Assembly (NCBI GenBank): GCA_900169235.1
Contig: FWCC01000238.1
Span: 310,001-374,000, forward strand
Direction: 5' to 3'
Length of the DNA: 64,000 nt
Origin: Zarea fungicola
Lineage: Eukaryota > Ascomycota > Sordariomycetes > Hypocreales > Cordycipitaceae
Each line of letters opens with the position of its first letter. Within the stretch, counting starts at the first letter, position 1. The translations under genes and the position numbers were made by a program. This document shows, piece by piece, positions 1 to 10,512 of this stretch. Below the pieces are notes generated by a model, which saw nothing but the letters and a program-made list of their open reading frames with translations, was not told where the DNA came from and made no database searches.

Positions 1-1879
1 GTTCCTCAAGAGCACTCTTGATTCCCATGGTGGCAATACCAATAGCTGTGACATCCTTGACAAGAGCCTTGGACTTGAGCTTTTTGGCCTCCACCTTAGA
101 TAGTCGTCCTTGTTTAACAGCCTTTTGACGTTCTTTCCTCTTCTCCAAATTCTCAAACACCTCATGCGCGGCATGAATTGTGGCAACGCCTGCGAGACCT
201 GAAGTGATCAATTGCTTACCTCTCATTTTCTTTGCCCGTTTCTCCTCATCCTCCGAATCACCCAGGTCCGTGTCAGACCCGTAGTCTGAGCGTCCTCCGC
301 GGCGGCGGGATCGTGAGCGCTCCCGTCCACCTCTCTGTGCATGCCGGTACTCTCTGTCGTCTCTGTCATCTCTAGCATCTCTGGCATCTCTGCCGTCGTA
401 TTCATCTGAGTAGCGTCTTGACCGACTGCTGCGGTGGCGATCATCAAAGTCGTCCTGGTCTCGTCGTCGGTGGTCGTCTACTGCAGCAGCACCGGCACTG
501 CCAATGCCGAGCCTAGCAAGGCTGTTGCGAGCGCGGTCGACAACACTGCGGCTTCTGCTGCGCTGCCGGCGGCGATCGCGTTCTGGCGACGGGTCTCTGG
601 AATCGTAGGAGTCTTGACGGCGGCTGCGGCTGCGACTGCGGGAGCGAGAACGATCAAGGACCTTTTTGGCACCAAATGCGCCGAGACCAGCAGTGGCGAG
701 CGCGGCGAGACCAGCTCCACTTCCACCACCGCCGCCACTCTTGGAGCGAGCTCTGGATCGAGACCGGCTGCGGCCCGTCTTCTCATCCTCTTCGATATCT
801 CGCTTAGAACCGTTAATGAGGCGGTTACCGACAAGACCACCAATGACGGACTCGGCCAGACCAAGCTTGCCCTTGTCGCCGCTCTGGGCAGCGTCAACGG
901 TGGCGGCACCAGCGGCAGCTGTCAGCACACGCTTAGCCTTTTCACCTCTCCAGCCGCCAGGCTCTCTAGACACGCGGAAGGCCTCAGTAGCACCGGCCAG
1001 TAGAGAGGCCATGGCGGCCTTTTGGACCTTGTTGCCTCCCCCACGTTCCTTGGAGCCGGCGCGAGAGCCGGCGCGGGAACCAGTGGGGCTGCCGCGGCGG
1101 GACTTGTCGTCGCCATGACCGGTGAATTGCTTAACGGCGGCGCCTAGACCAGTAGCAGCAAGGGCACTTTCAAGAAAGTTCTTGTTACTTTTCTTGTCTC
1201 TGCTATCACCTTCTTCATCAGAATAATACCCACTCATTTGGCCATCGCGGCCACGATGGAGAAGGAGGTTAGTCTTTTGGTCCTTTTTAGCCTGCTGCTT
1301 GCTGTAGAACTCTGCGCCTTGGTATCCAGCAAGCGCACCGAATCCAGCAAGGGCTGCCGAAGAGAGTGGGCTTCGATGAACATCGGTGTGGCCCTCCTTG
1401 GCCTCGTGGCGGTCATAGAGCTCCTTTCCGCCAACGAGCAAAGCTGCTCCTGCGACAGCGGCGATTATCTTTTCCTGCTTGGACATGGACTTGGCCTTGG
1501 AGCGATCCTCCTCCTGGTAGCTGCCACTGCTGGGACCGCGGTGGTGGCGGCGGTCGTAGTCTCTATCTCTCTCACGATCATATCGTGGGTCGTAACGCTC
1601 TGGACCGGGAGCGCCATAGCCACGAGGTCTACCGTAGTCATCGTCCATTGGTCCAGCTGAGCGGGCGCGGCGAATGTCTCTGCCTGTGGGAGGGGGGAAC
1701 TCGCGGCGAATCTCCTCCACCGAAAGTTCACTATTCTGTCGGGGGACTAAATCGCGAGAGTATGTCTTGGGGTAGTCGCGGGGATCGAGGAACCTATCTC
1801 GCGCGGGGGCGGGCTCTCTGCGCTCCTCACGAACATATTGGCGGGGGTAATCCCGTTCATACGGGTCGTAAGAGGCCAT
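1..1879 (-). CDS. DUF3824-type low-complexity protein, C-terminus cut by window edge
   Basis: The frame is open without interruption from the ATG at 1879 to the left edge, at least 626 codons, so the C-terminus lies outside the window. The start reads MASYDPYERDYPR and is followed by a strongly charged Arg/Asp/Tyr-rich part. Short Ala/Gly-rich hydrophobic helices follow (one near residues 133-150, others around 185, 280, 320 and 390), separated by Lys/Arg-rich linkers; then an Arg-Ser alternation near residues 408-420, an Asp/Arg tract near 460-520, and another Ala-rich helix close to the edge. This alternation of charged linkers and small Ala/Gly helices is what fungal DUF3824 proteins look like. 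Their function is not known to me; the RS-like tract might suggest RNA or nuclear association, but that is inference. No intron signal is needed. Many antisense frames here are shadows. Confidence 0.82.
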   Translation of the reverse strand, partial: MASYDPYERDYPRQYVREERREPAPARDRFLDPRDYPKTYSRDLVPRQNSELSVEEIRREFPPPTGRDIRRARSAGPMDDDYGRPRGYGAPGPERYDPRYDRERDRDYDRRHHRGPSSGSYQEEDRSKAKSMSKQEKIIAAVAGAALLVGGKELYDRHEAKEGHTDVHRSPLSSAALAGFGALAGYQGAEFYSKQQAKKDQKTNLLLHRGRDGQMSGYYSDEEGDSRDKKSNKNFLESALAATGLGAAVKQFTGHGDDKSRRGSPTGSRAGSRAGSKERGGGNKVQKAAMASLLAGATEAFRVSREPGGWRGEKAKRVLTAAAGAATVDAAQSGDKGKLGLAESVIGGLVGNRLINGSKRDIEEDEKTGRSRSRSRARSKSGGGGGSGAGLAALATAGLGAFGAKKVLDRSRSRSRSRSRRQDSYDSRDPSPERDRRRQRSRSRSVVDRARNSLARLGIGSAGAAAVDDHRRRDQDDFDDRHRSSRSRRYSDEYDGRDARDARDDRDDREYRHAQRGGRERSRSRRRGGRSDYGSDTDLGDSEDEEKRAKKMRGKQLITSGLAGVATIHAAHEVFENLEKRKERQKAVKQGRLSKVEAKKLKSKALVKDVTAIGIATMGIKSALEE

Positions 1880-3821
1880 GGGCTGCGATGGCGAGGCCCT
1901 TGACTAGGCAGTATGAAGTTGAAGTGATGTGTGGATGTTGGTTTTAGGTCGATACTGTATCGTGAGGAGATGGAGGATGAATAGATTGAGCTGGTGGGGA
2001 AGCTAGGTCTCTAGAGTGAGGCGAAGCGTCAGACCGACCAGTGTGTAAAGGTGGCGCCACAGTGCATCAAAATGCTCGAGTTGAGACGTGTGGGATGCCA
2101 GTCAGCGCACTAAGGGCTAGGCAGAATATGAATCCCCCTATGCTATGTTTTCGAATAGGAAAAAGGAAACTGAGGAATGCGAGGAATTACAGAGCGGTTT
2201 GAGTTGTGTAGTAATATCGAGACGCAAGGTTCGACAGGGTGAGCCAATGAAGGCAAAAATTGGCGGGGTGAGGTTGAGGAGGGGCAGCTATGGTACCCAG
2301 GAGGCGATTCCTATGACGGCAGCACACTATGGCGGCCCTGTTAGGTAGCCCGCTGCGTGCCAAGGTAGGTACCGAAACAGGCGGCCAGTGGCTTGTCAGG
2401 TATCGGTACCTACAGGGGTGGGGAGGTATTCTTGACAGGGTTTGAAAGTGCTTTACAATCCGCCATGATGATGTTCAACCTTAAGGTTGTCCATGTTGGA
2501 TCGAAAAAGATAAATTGATCAATAATTAAATGTATTTTAATTTTACAATACTTCTCGGTTGTAAATCGAATGCTTTCCTTGCTTTTTGTACGGACCCAAA
2601 TACGTAGCCAGCTAGTTACCTATGTACAATGTGCCTTGCCATGTCAGCCAGGGAGCACTGATAAGGACTCCCTCACTCGTTACTACGTGTATATATAGAT
2701 CCGTACCTGCTTAGTCGCTGTTTTGGATGCTTGGTTGGTACTTTATGATGGCTCTGTTGATTGCTTGGTTGATTTACTCGTGGTGGCATGGGTGTTGGAC
2801 GGAAAAGCTGTTAGTTATTGGTGCCATAGTACTTACTGTGCAATTACTAACCTTCATGCCCTGTCAGAAACACCCCCTGTGAGTATTGGCACTCCAATAG
2901 CCAAAACTGCCCAGCGTGCCTTGCCTCTGTTCCAGTGACCTGAGGCAGCCTCGCGGCGAACGGGGACACCCGTGCAGTGCCCAGTAGTACAATTTTCAGA
3001 GCACCAGGGCCCCCGCTTGCGCCGCAATTTACTGCAGGCTACTAATGCTGGGCACTTACAGGGGCTATTACTGTACTGGTAGCTGCGGCAAACCAAGGCG
3101 AATCAACTACACTCAAACAATGATGTCACCCGGTCTCTCGCCACAAATTGCCCACGTTTGTGGAATTGTCTTGTTGCACAGGGAATTCCCGCGAGGTAGC
3201 CCAACGCGGAAAAAACCGAGTTTCAGCTTGTTCCCTCCTTCCAAGGGTCCTACTGGATTGTTAAGACGGCCACAGAAAGGCTCGTCCCGCTCCGCAACTC
3301 AACGACGGCATGCGGCCAAGACGTGGTCCGCTTTGCAACTTTGCAACAATGCCACAAAACTAGGTACACTCCTCCTGCGCAATCGCTGGTTCAGAATGTG
3401 ACGGAGAGTCGCGTTGTCTTGGTTGCATGGCTACCTGCCAGTGAAATGCTTTACCCTGTATGATTTTAACATTGTCGCTATAAAGTAGACATACAAGGCA
3501 AGCTACATTTTACGCATATTTGCATCTCCAGCACGGAGCCCGGCGTATGTACTCCGTACGGAGACTCCATCCACATCGCCACCCAGAATAGTGCGGTTCG
3601 GCCACAATCGCACTGTGCATCTATTGATCCCCGCCATTTTCAGTGGACCGTCCGAATTGGGCAGGAGCACAGGCACTTGCCACCGTATCGCTCTTGATAG
3701 TTTCAGCGCCGCGTAACCACACGCTTTGTAACTCACTCCCCTCAAATTTTGGACGTGGTCGTCTTCATTTCAAACAGCGGCAACTACAACTCTAAGAAGA
3801 AAGAAAAAAACTCCAATCGCT
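1880..3821. other. Divergent spacer between the DUF3824 gene and the GPI-protein gene
   Basis: No convincing coding region. It should hold both promoters. Visible: TACC/GGTA-rich words around 2360-2415, an AT-rich stretch at 2500-2560, and a perfect 12-base palindrome CTCCGTACGGAG at 3552-3563, about 260 bases before the GPI-protein start. Confidence 0.6.
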
Positions 3822-4425
3822 ATGAAGTTTGCCCTCCTCTCGCTTGCAGCAGTGGCTGGCGCCGTAGCTCCTCGGTAAGCTCCGTATTATCTGCCCTACA
3901 TGATCGATGGACCCAACTCACACAGCAATCAGGAGCGCTCCACCAGACAACACGCTTCCTGTGCAATCTGGTACTGAATCGATCCCTACTGGTCATCTTA
4001 CTATTCTGCCCATTGCAACGGTCAGTGACCAGCCGACATCTACCGACAAGATCACCATTCCAGAGAGTAGCTCAGACGAGAGCAGCACCTCTCCGTATGT
4101 TACAAAGAGTCCCTATAGAAAATCACTCTTTTGCTCATTGATTTATAGGCCCACCACATATCCTCATCTTCCTTCCCTCTCTCCATCATCAGGTTCTACC
4201 AGCCAGACCACGTCATCGGCCACTTCTGGATCGACTGGCTCTCACAACTCAACCACTTCCAGCCCCGGCACCACTACCTCAACGCCGGCCCAGGGAACCG
4301 GCTCGACTCGCTCTACATCTGCATCGAGCACTGGAGCCTCTTCGACCCCCAACGCTGCCGCCATGCAGACTGTTAATGTAGTGGCTGGTATTGCTGCTGT
4401 CGCTGGCCTGTTCATGATTGCCTAG
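3822..4425 (+). CDS. Small Ser/Thr-rich GPI-anchored cell-wall protein
   Basis: Three exons are proposed: 3822-3874, 3933-4094 and 4149-4425, giving 163 residues. Exon 1 encodes the signal peptide MKFALLSLAAVAGAVA and ends at a GTAAGC donor. The acceptor CAATCAG restores the Ser/Thr-rich frame. The second intron (54 bases, donor GTATGT, acceptor TTATAG) is a multiple of three, so it might be retained instead; a longer intron ending at 4192 would lose the frame. The mature part is almost entirely Ser, Thr, Pro and Gly, typical of O-mannosylated wall proteins. The C-terminus (small residues PNAAAM, then VVAGIAAVAGLFMIA) looks like a GPI attachment signal. The role is probably structural, at the cell surface. 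No catalytic domain is visible. The stop lies 303 bases from the convergent hydrolase. Confidence 0.62.
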
Positions 4426-4728
4426 TCAACGTAATCCTACTCAGCTGTGTGAATTCTACATTTGGTTAAATAATTTGCTGCATCAAATGTAGCTACTACA
4501 TAAATTTTTTTTTGAATGATATTCTCCTGAATTAGTGCTATGCAGCTGACCGTTGTGCATTCATAAGTATGTATCCAGGGCTAATAAAGGCTGCAGAATC
4601 CCTACCAGCCATGTACTTCAAGCATCTGACCTGTCGTATAAGAATAGCAGTCCCCGGCCATACCAGACATCAACTTTCCACACAAATATTTCTTCTTCTG
4701 CTCTGGTCAGGACTGTCTGAAGCTTCGT

Positions 4729-5918
4729 TCAAGCGTATTTGCCAGTCATTTTCAAGATGGCAGCATTGACCTCTTTGGGACTCGTCGCATTGAGGTAGTG
4801 GCCACCAGCCTCGACAATCTCAATCGTTGCCTCTGGCGATCCAGTAAACAATGTGATCTGCTCTTGCGCCATGGTGTATGGAAACACAGGGTCACCGACA
4901 GCCTAACTACTGTGTAAGTAATTTCGCTCCGACTCATTGTCTTGTTTCTAATGACACAGAGGGCAGGCAAGGATTTATACGAACGTGGAGCCAATACACG
5001 GGGCACTTGACATCCCGGATGCGCAGCAGCAGGCCGTCTCTGCTCATTAGGTTGGTCAGGGCCATGCGCAGCTTCTTGCGCCCGTGGTCGCCCGAGTACA
5101 CGATCTGGAGTTTCTCATCCCACGACGAGGCGGTCTCAGGAGAAACGGTGCCTGAGAAGCCCAGGTTGACGACCATGCCGCGAAAGATTTCAGGTACCAC
5201 AAATTCGGGAGTTGGTACGGACCAGGCCTCGTAAAAAGGCGCGAGGGACGTGTTGGGATCCCAGGAGCCCTTTTCACGAGACATTGCTGACTCGTAGTCC
5301 ATTGATGTGCCGAGGGGGAGCACACCCAGAATCTAAAGTGCCTCCCAAAAACATGTACCCAGTCAGTTTGTTCAATCTCTCACATGGTATTAATTGCAGT
5401 ACGGAGTACTGTATATATATATATATATAAAAGACAGCCAAGCCAAAGCCTTGCAAGGGTAGCAGGATTATCTTAAGACGAGGGCGAGTAAACTTGGGGG
5501 CCGGGGTGCTAAATACTGTACTGCGTAAATGAAAAAATGAACATACCCTTTCAGGTGCGAGCAGGGCCATGCGCACAACCATCCAGCCTCCTTGGCTCGT
5601 ACCGAGCGCAAACGCCTTGGGAACATTGAGCGCATCCATGACCTGCAGGGCCATGACGGCGGAGTCCCAGTAGGTAAACTGTTCCAGCTTGGACGTTGTT
5701 GCCGTGGCGCCATGGCCAAGAGGCTCAACAGCAAGCAGATTGACGGCGTCAGTGAGCGCCTGGTCGTTGAACTGCACATCGTAGAGCGACGCGGTTGTGC
5801 ACATGGAATTGATGAGGACTACTGTAGGTTTGGAGGCATCAATGCCACTGCCCGACACACGATAACCTACATCGATGCCACCTAGGTGAGGGACGTGAAT
5901 TGTTTTCGAGAGAGCCAT
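4729..5918 (-). CDS. Alpha/beta-hydrolase fold protein
   Basis: Three exons are proposed: 5547-5918, 4985-5332 and 4729-4902, all phase 0, giving 297 residues. The nucleophile elbow GTSQGG places the likely catalytic Ser at residue 108; GDPVF (Asp244) and GGHYLNA (His275) fit the acid and base of the triad. The oxyanion region VVLINSM (about residues 33-39) replaces the usual HG motif. There is no signal peptide, so it is probably cytosolic. The fold covers esterases, lipases and C-C hydrolases; the substrate cannot be read from sequence. Intron 1 is clear at its donor (GTATGT) and acceptor (TTTAG) but unusually long at 214 bases. Intron 2 needs an unusual GTTCGT donor at 4984 to keep frame with the GDPVF exon; the nearby GTATAA at 4980 would break the frame. 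The middle junction is therefore less certain than the ends. Confidence 0.8.
5412..5429. repeat. (TA)9 microsatellite inside hydrolase intron 1
   Basis: Nine TA units directly beside a GTACGGAGTAC copy (5399-5409), both inside the 214-base intron of the hydrolase gene. Confidence 0.9.
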
Positions 5919-7301
5919 GTCTTCCTTTTTACACCAAGAGTTTTTGTATTTTGTCCGTGATTAGGATATACTTCTCTTTTTGCTATGTATCCGTTTCCAA
6001 AAGAAAAAAGCTCAAAACTGAGTCCTCTACGGAGTAATGGCACTCGGGCTGTCTTTCCTACCGATACGGAGTTTTACAAAGTGCGGAGTAAGTTGATAGG
6101 CACATATTTTGATACGCCCGGCGGCATTCCAACATGTGGGAAGCAAGCCGTCGCAACAACATGTACCAGCATGTATTAAATGTGGAAAATGTACATATGT
6201 CAGGCACTCTAGTCGGCAGTTGTGATGTAGCCGCGGCACCGATCCCGTCGACGAGCAAGGACGGGTAACCCGCTTCTCTCCCAAATCCACAGTTCCCGCC
6301 TCAATTTTTTTTTTAACTATAAAAAAACCCTCCGACTAAAATCGTTGCTGGGCGTAGCGATTAAGTTATCACTAACTTAGTTAACAAAAAAAAAACGGCG
6401 CCATCTCTTATTCATGGGGCAATCCGTGTTTAAAAACGCGCCGGCTAGCCAACGGTTGGTGGCTAGCACAATTTAAAATTAAAGTCAGACACAACCATAT
6501 GCTCCAGACTCTCCAGTCATTGCAGCAAAGACCTACCGCACAACTCACCACTGCATTGGATTTCCCCCCTTTACCGACAATCAATGCCAATACTAGCAAG
6601 CCTTGGCCTGCCGCCACCTCACAGACAACTGAGCGCCAGTCAACGCCCACCTGAGGGCGTCCGTGGGCGGGCGAAAGTTGTGGGTATTGAGACAACAGCA
6701 GTGGATTACTTTGTGGATTAGGGCACGACCAATCAAGGAATTTCCAGACTTAAAAAGCAAGGGTCCCTGTTATAGTGGTTCACTTGCCTGGGAAGGCGTT
6801 GCATTGCCGTTGCAAATCTCCATTGCGCACTCTGTGGCTCAAACGCAATTGACGACACACTACGGAGTAGTATACCGGACTTCCATGAATAAGAACAGAA
6901 GAAGAACAGTGTTGCATGGAAGGAACCGCCTGCGTCCCATCATGTGCTGTGTTACTATGTACTGTTCTCGTCTCCTTCGTAAGGCAGATATACACCTAAC
7001 CCCTGCGAGGCACAAAAATGAGCTGTAACTTGCAGGGAATAAACCAGTTGCCGGGTTGTGGATGCCGAATATCCCAATCTAATGTCTTGGTCTCTCCCCC
7101 GTCGCCCCCTCCCCGCTGTTTTGCGTATGCTCTTCTCTGATTTTCAGTACGTACTCCATGCACACAAGTCGAAGTTTCTTATGTCGATCTTTGGGACGGA
7201 GGCATTGATAAGACAGGTGCAGTCCTTGCACATGACTGAAAACAGCATGCAAATAGACCAGGAGATTTTGATATCATGATTCACAGGTCAAGACCAACAA
7301 C
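5919..7301. other. Divergent spacer, hydrolase and rhodopsin-family genes
   Basis: No supported gene. It is AT-rich in its middle (6300-6480) and carries copies of the ACGGAGTA word at 6029 and 6862, with a near copy at 6065. Open frames here are short and without recognisable domains. Confidence 0.55.
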
Positions 7302-8831
7302 ATGTCCAACACCAAGTCTGCGCTTCCTGGACTGCCTGGCTTCGACCCAGACAATCTGCAGCCATGGATGGTGCAAGTAGTTGTGTCCGTGTCAGTGCTC
7401 GCTGCCGTCTTTGTCGGATTGCGAATTTTAAGTCGAAAACTGAAGAATCAATCGCTATGGTGGGACGATAAGATGATCCTCTTTTCCATGGTACGTTTTG
7501 ACATACCTTTCAATCGCAAACAAGGCAAAACGCGTTCAGAAAAAGTTAAAAAGACACTAACGGTCTGTTTTTTGCTTGGTAGGCCTGGAATCTCCTCGTT
7601 GTCGGCTTCATCTTTGCCATGCACTCGGCGGGCATGGGCATCCACGCCGATAAAGTCGAGCCATCCTCGATTGTAATGATGGCCAAGTGGCTCGTCGTCG
7701 CCGAGGTGCTCTACGCCTGGAACCTGGGCTGGACGAAAATGGCGTTGCTACTCATGTACTACCGCATCTTCCGCCTGCCCTACTTCAAGCACATGGCTTG
7801 GGCCGTCGGCGGCTTCGTCTGGGCGTGGGTTATTTGCATCACGTTTCTCTTCATCTTCATCTGCGTACCCGTACGGAAGCTGTGGTACCCTGACATTCCA
7901 GGGCGATGCATCAACCAGGTCGGCACGTGGATCGCCAATGCCCTGTCTACGATTCTGACGGATCTGATTATTCTGTTGATGCCCATTCCGCAGATTTGGA
8001 AGCTGCAGCTGAGGAAAACGGAGAAGATTGGTCTGACACTGGCCTTTGGTCTTGGACTCTTGTAAGCCCCGCCTCCCCGTTGTCTCTCTCTTGCCGCTCG
8101 GTACTTGCCGTTGCTTTTGTGACAGCTAGATCGTTTGCTTTGTTAACGTCTACTCAAACAGCGTCGTCTGCGCCTCTGCATATCGTACTCGTGTCCTCTT
8201 CACTTATTCCAACAGTGACCCGACCTACACCCTCGCGCCTACGGTCGGCTGGACCGCCATCGAAATGTCGGCCGGCATCGTCTCCGCCTGTCTCCCTACC
8301 TGCCTGCCCATTGTCCTCATCATCCTCCGCGCATGCGGCATAGTCAAGCCGCTCTCAGCGTCCCGCCCTTCCAACGATAACAGCAACACCCCGCCCACAA
8401 TCGGCGGCTCCGGGGGCCCCAGCAACGGCAGCAGCACCGCAAAGGGCCTACGCAGGGCGAGCAAGAATACGCGAAGCAGCATTAACACGGGTGGTAGGCA
8501 TACCATGCACAGCACGTCGAGACCCGACGACTGCGAGCACGGCGGCGCCGATGGTGTGTTTTATCGATTGCCTGACAAGACGGAGTCAGACGGGGAGAGT
8601 CTCTCCGCATCTGCGATCACGAGTGATGACTACGTGGCACATGAACAACATGGGGGTCTCTCGGTTCGAGAATTCCCGGACTCCGAGCTTCGGCCGGATG
8701 TCCAAGGCTATGAACGTTCGCTACATGGGTTCAAGTCGTCGGATGGTGACGAGGCAGGCGAGAAGAGTGGAATTCCTTTGCAATCTATTCTAGTGCGTAA
8801 AGAATTCACGCATTCCTCACTCAGGAAATGA
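7302..8831 (+). CDS. Seven-helix integral membrane protein, fungal rhodopsin-domain (PTH11-like) family
   Basis: Three exons (7302-7490, 7583-8061, 8162-8831) give 445 residues. Donors are GTACGT and GTAAGC; acceptors are GGTAG and AACAG. Seven hydrophobic segments can be seen between about residues 24 and 270. They are followed by the family-typical stretch ILTDLIILLMPIPQIWKL, in which a Thr-Asp pair precedes the Pro-x-Pro turn. A hydrophilic tail of roughly 165 residues, rich in Ser, Gly and Asp, should face the cytosol. There is no N-terminal CFEM Cys-rich domain and no cleavable signal peptide, so this is the plain rhodopsin-domain type, not the CFEM-PTH11 type. Such proteins are proposed plasma-membrane receptors, but ligand and G-protein coupling are mostly unproven. 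Neighbours give no functional hint. The convergent next gene lies 1.7 kb away. Confidence 0.88.
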
Positions 8832-10512
8832 GAAAGAAAATAAGAAAAGAAAAGGATTTGGAAGTGCATAGAACAAAATATTACGCTCTTGCTACGTTAC
8901 TGTTGCTGCTACTGCTTTTGAGAGAGTGAGAGTGAGAGTGAGAGTGGGCGGGTAAAGGAGACTGTCTGCGTCCCCGTTTACTTCAGATACCAGTACGTGC
9001 TGCATTGGGACTCTGCATAAGTAGGCACCCAAAGCTACAGCTCTATATAAGGAACCCACACAGTCGGGGATACTCGAATGGGGACGGGTCTTGACGGCTG
9101 TACTGTGGAAGTACTTGCACAACAGCATTGTCTCTCACATTGTTCGGCCTTCTGGCGGGTAAAGCACCTGGCTGTGAACATCTTTTAGCTCATGCCGTGT
9201 TGCCTGACAGCTTCTTACGGCTAAGGGATAACGGGAGAGCGTGGCAGGGGAAGATCAATTCTACGACGCCATTCCTGTCGTTACTGCTTCGCCCCTCAGC
9301 AGGTCAGTAACCTAGGCACACTGTCAGCCGAAGCCATACGCACATGTCTTCTACCTAGAGTGACTGCCTAGCCTGGCATCATAAATGTATAAGTGAGGGT
9401 ATCATACCTGTAGATACATCACTTCTCTTAGTTCTTTATCAATCAGCTTTACCGGAGTTCTTCTATTCACGTCGATGGATAGAATGCAATAGCCTGGTAC
9501 ATACAAAAACAGTACGTGACCCCGAAGGACACGTTTCCATATCTGTCACATTTCTATCGTATCTATCACATATGCATCACTCAAGGTCACAAAATGTAGC
9601 ATAATAGGATTATGAACGCGAAGGATTTCAATTCCGAAAACTATATAAAACCGCGTAATAAGGGGAGATAAAAGAGTCCCGCGTAACAGAAAAGATAAGG
9701 AAAAGTCTGTGGTATCTGAGAAAAGACAGGGGAACAAAAGCCCTCATAAAGTGTATAGTAGCTAGCGATCAAACAACGTAAAAAACTCAAAACGAGTTTA
9801 ACAAAGCATATCGGGTTAGGAAAGAAGGCAGAAAATAAAAAAAGAAGACAAAACCACCAGAGGCACTTTCTAAAGTATATATAAACCCAGAAACCAGAAA
9901 ATACACGCCCATATAGGAAACATGCCAAACAGTTTAAAACGCTCTTACACAGAAAAAAAAAAAACGTTACAAAGGAACCAACCAAGATGAAAGGCAAAAA
10001 GAAGAAGATAACCAAGAGGCGCAGCACCGTTGAATAAATAAGGGAAGTCGGAAGCATAATCTTCCTCATTAATTCCAAGAAATCAAAAGTTGTAAATCAA
10101 ACGACACAGAAAGAGCAGGGCGTTCAGGAACAGACGTGGTGGAGACTAAGGGGGCTCGCTGTGCCCCCGTACAACACGTATGGCGGCCAAGTTGAAGTCC
10201 GAAATTACTCAAAAGCTGCAATGACAAAAAAGCCAGCTCCATATCGCCATTCCCGTAGTGTAATTCCGAAACGCCGAAAATGACAAGAGGTAGGCAAAGC
10301 TCAACAAACACGCCTGCCACTTCAGATAGAGAAGAAGCACGCAAAATAAATGGACCACAAGCCCATATGCGTACTGTGAGGCGGAGAAAAAAAAATAGAA
10401 CAAGACGCCGGTGTATCATGCTCCGAGGGTATGGCTGGTAGAGGGAGCCACGTGCTGTTGAGGACAGCGGCCGATGCACACGCATTATTCATAGAATTAT
10501 TGGACTCAAATT
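8832..10512. other. Convergent 3' spacer
   Basis: No supported gene. Holds the 3' ends of the rhodopsin-family gene and the bHLH gene, a (GAGAGT)4 repeat, and an A-rich stretch 9830-10060 on the plus strand whose minus-strand frames are only T-rich low complexity. A CACGTG box lies at 10449-10454, just past the bHLH stop. Confidence 0.55.
8922..8945. repeat. (GAGAGT)4 microsatellite
   Basis: Four exact tandem copies of a six-base unit, about 90 bases after the rhodopsin-family stop codon. Confidence 0.9.

Noticed and set aside
434..1434. Long plus- and minus-strand frames across the DUF3824 gene
   Set aside because: They are shadows of the continuous minus-strand frame from 1879; their sequence is Ala/Ser/Pro/Arg low complexity made by antisense of RS/RD codons.
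4149..4192. Longer second intron in the GPI-protein gene ending at 4192
   Set aside because: Its pyrimidine tract is attractive but a 98-base intron would shift out of the Ser/Thr-rich, GPI-signal frame.
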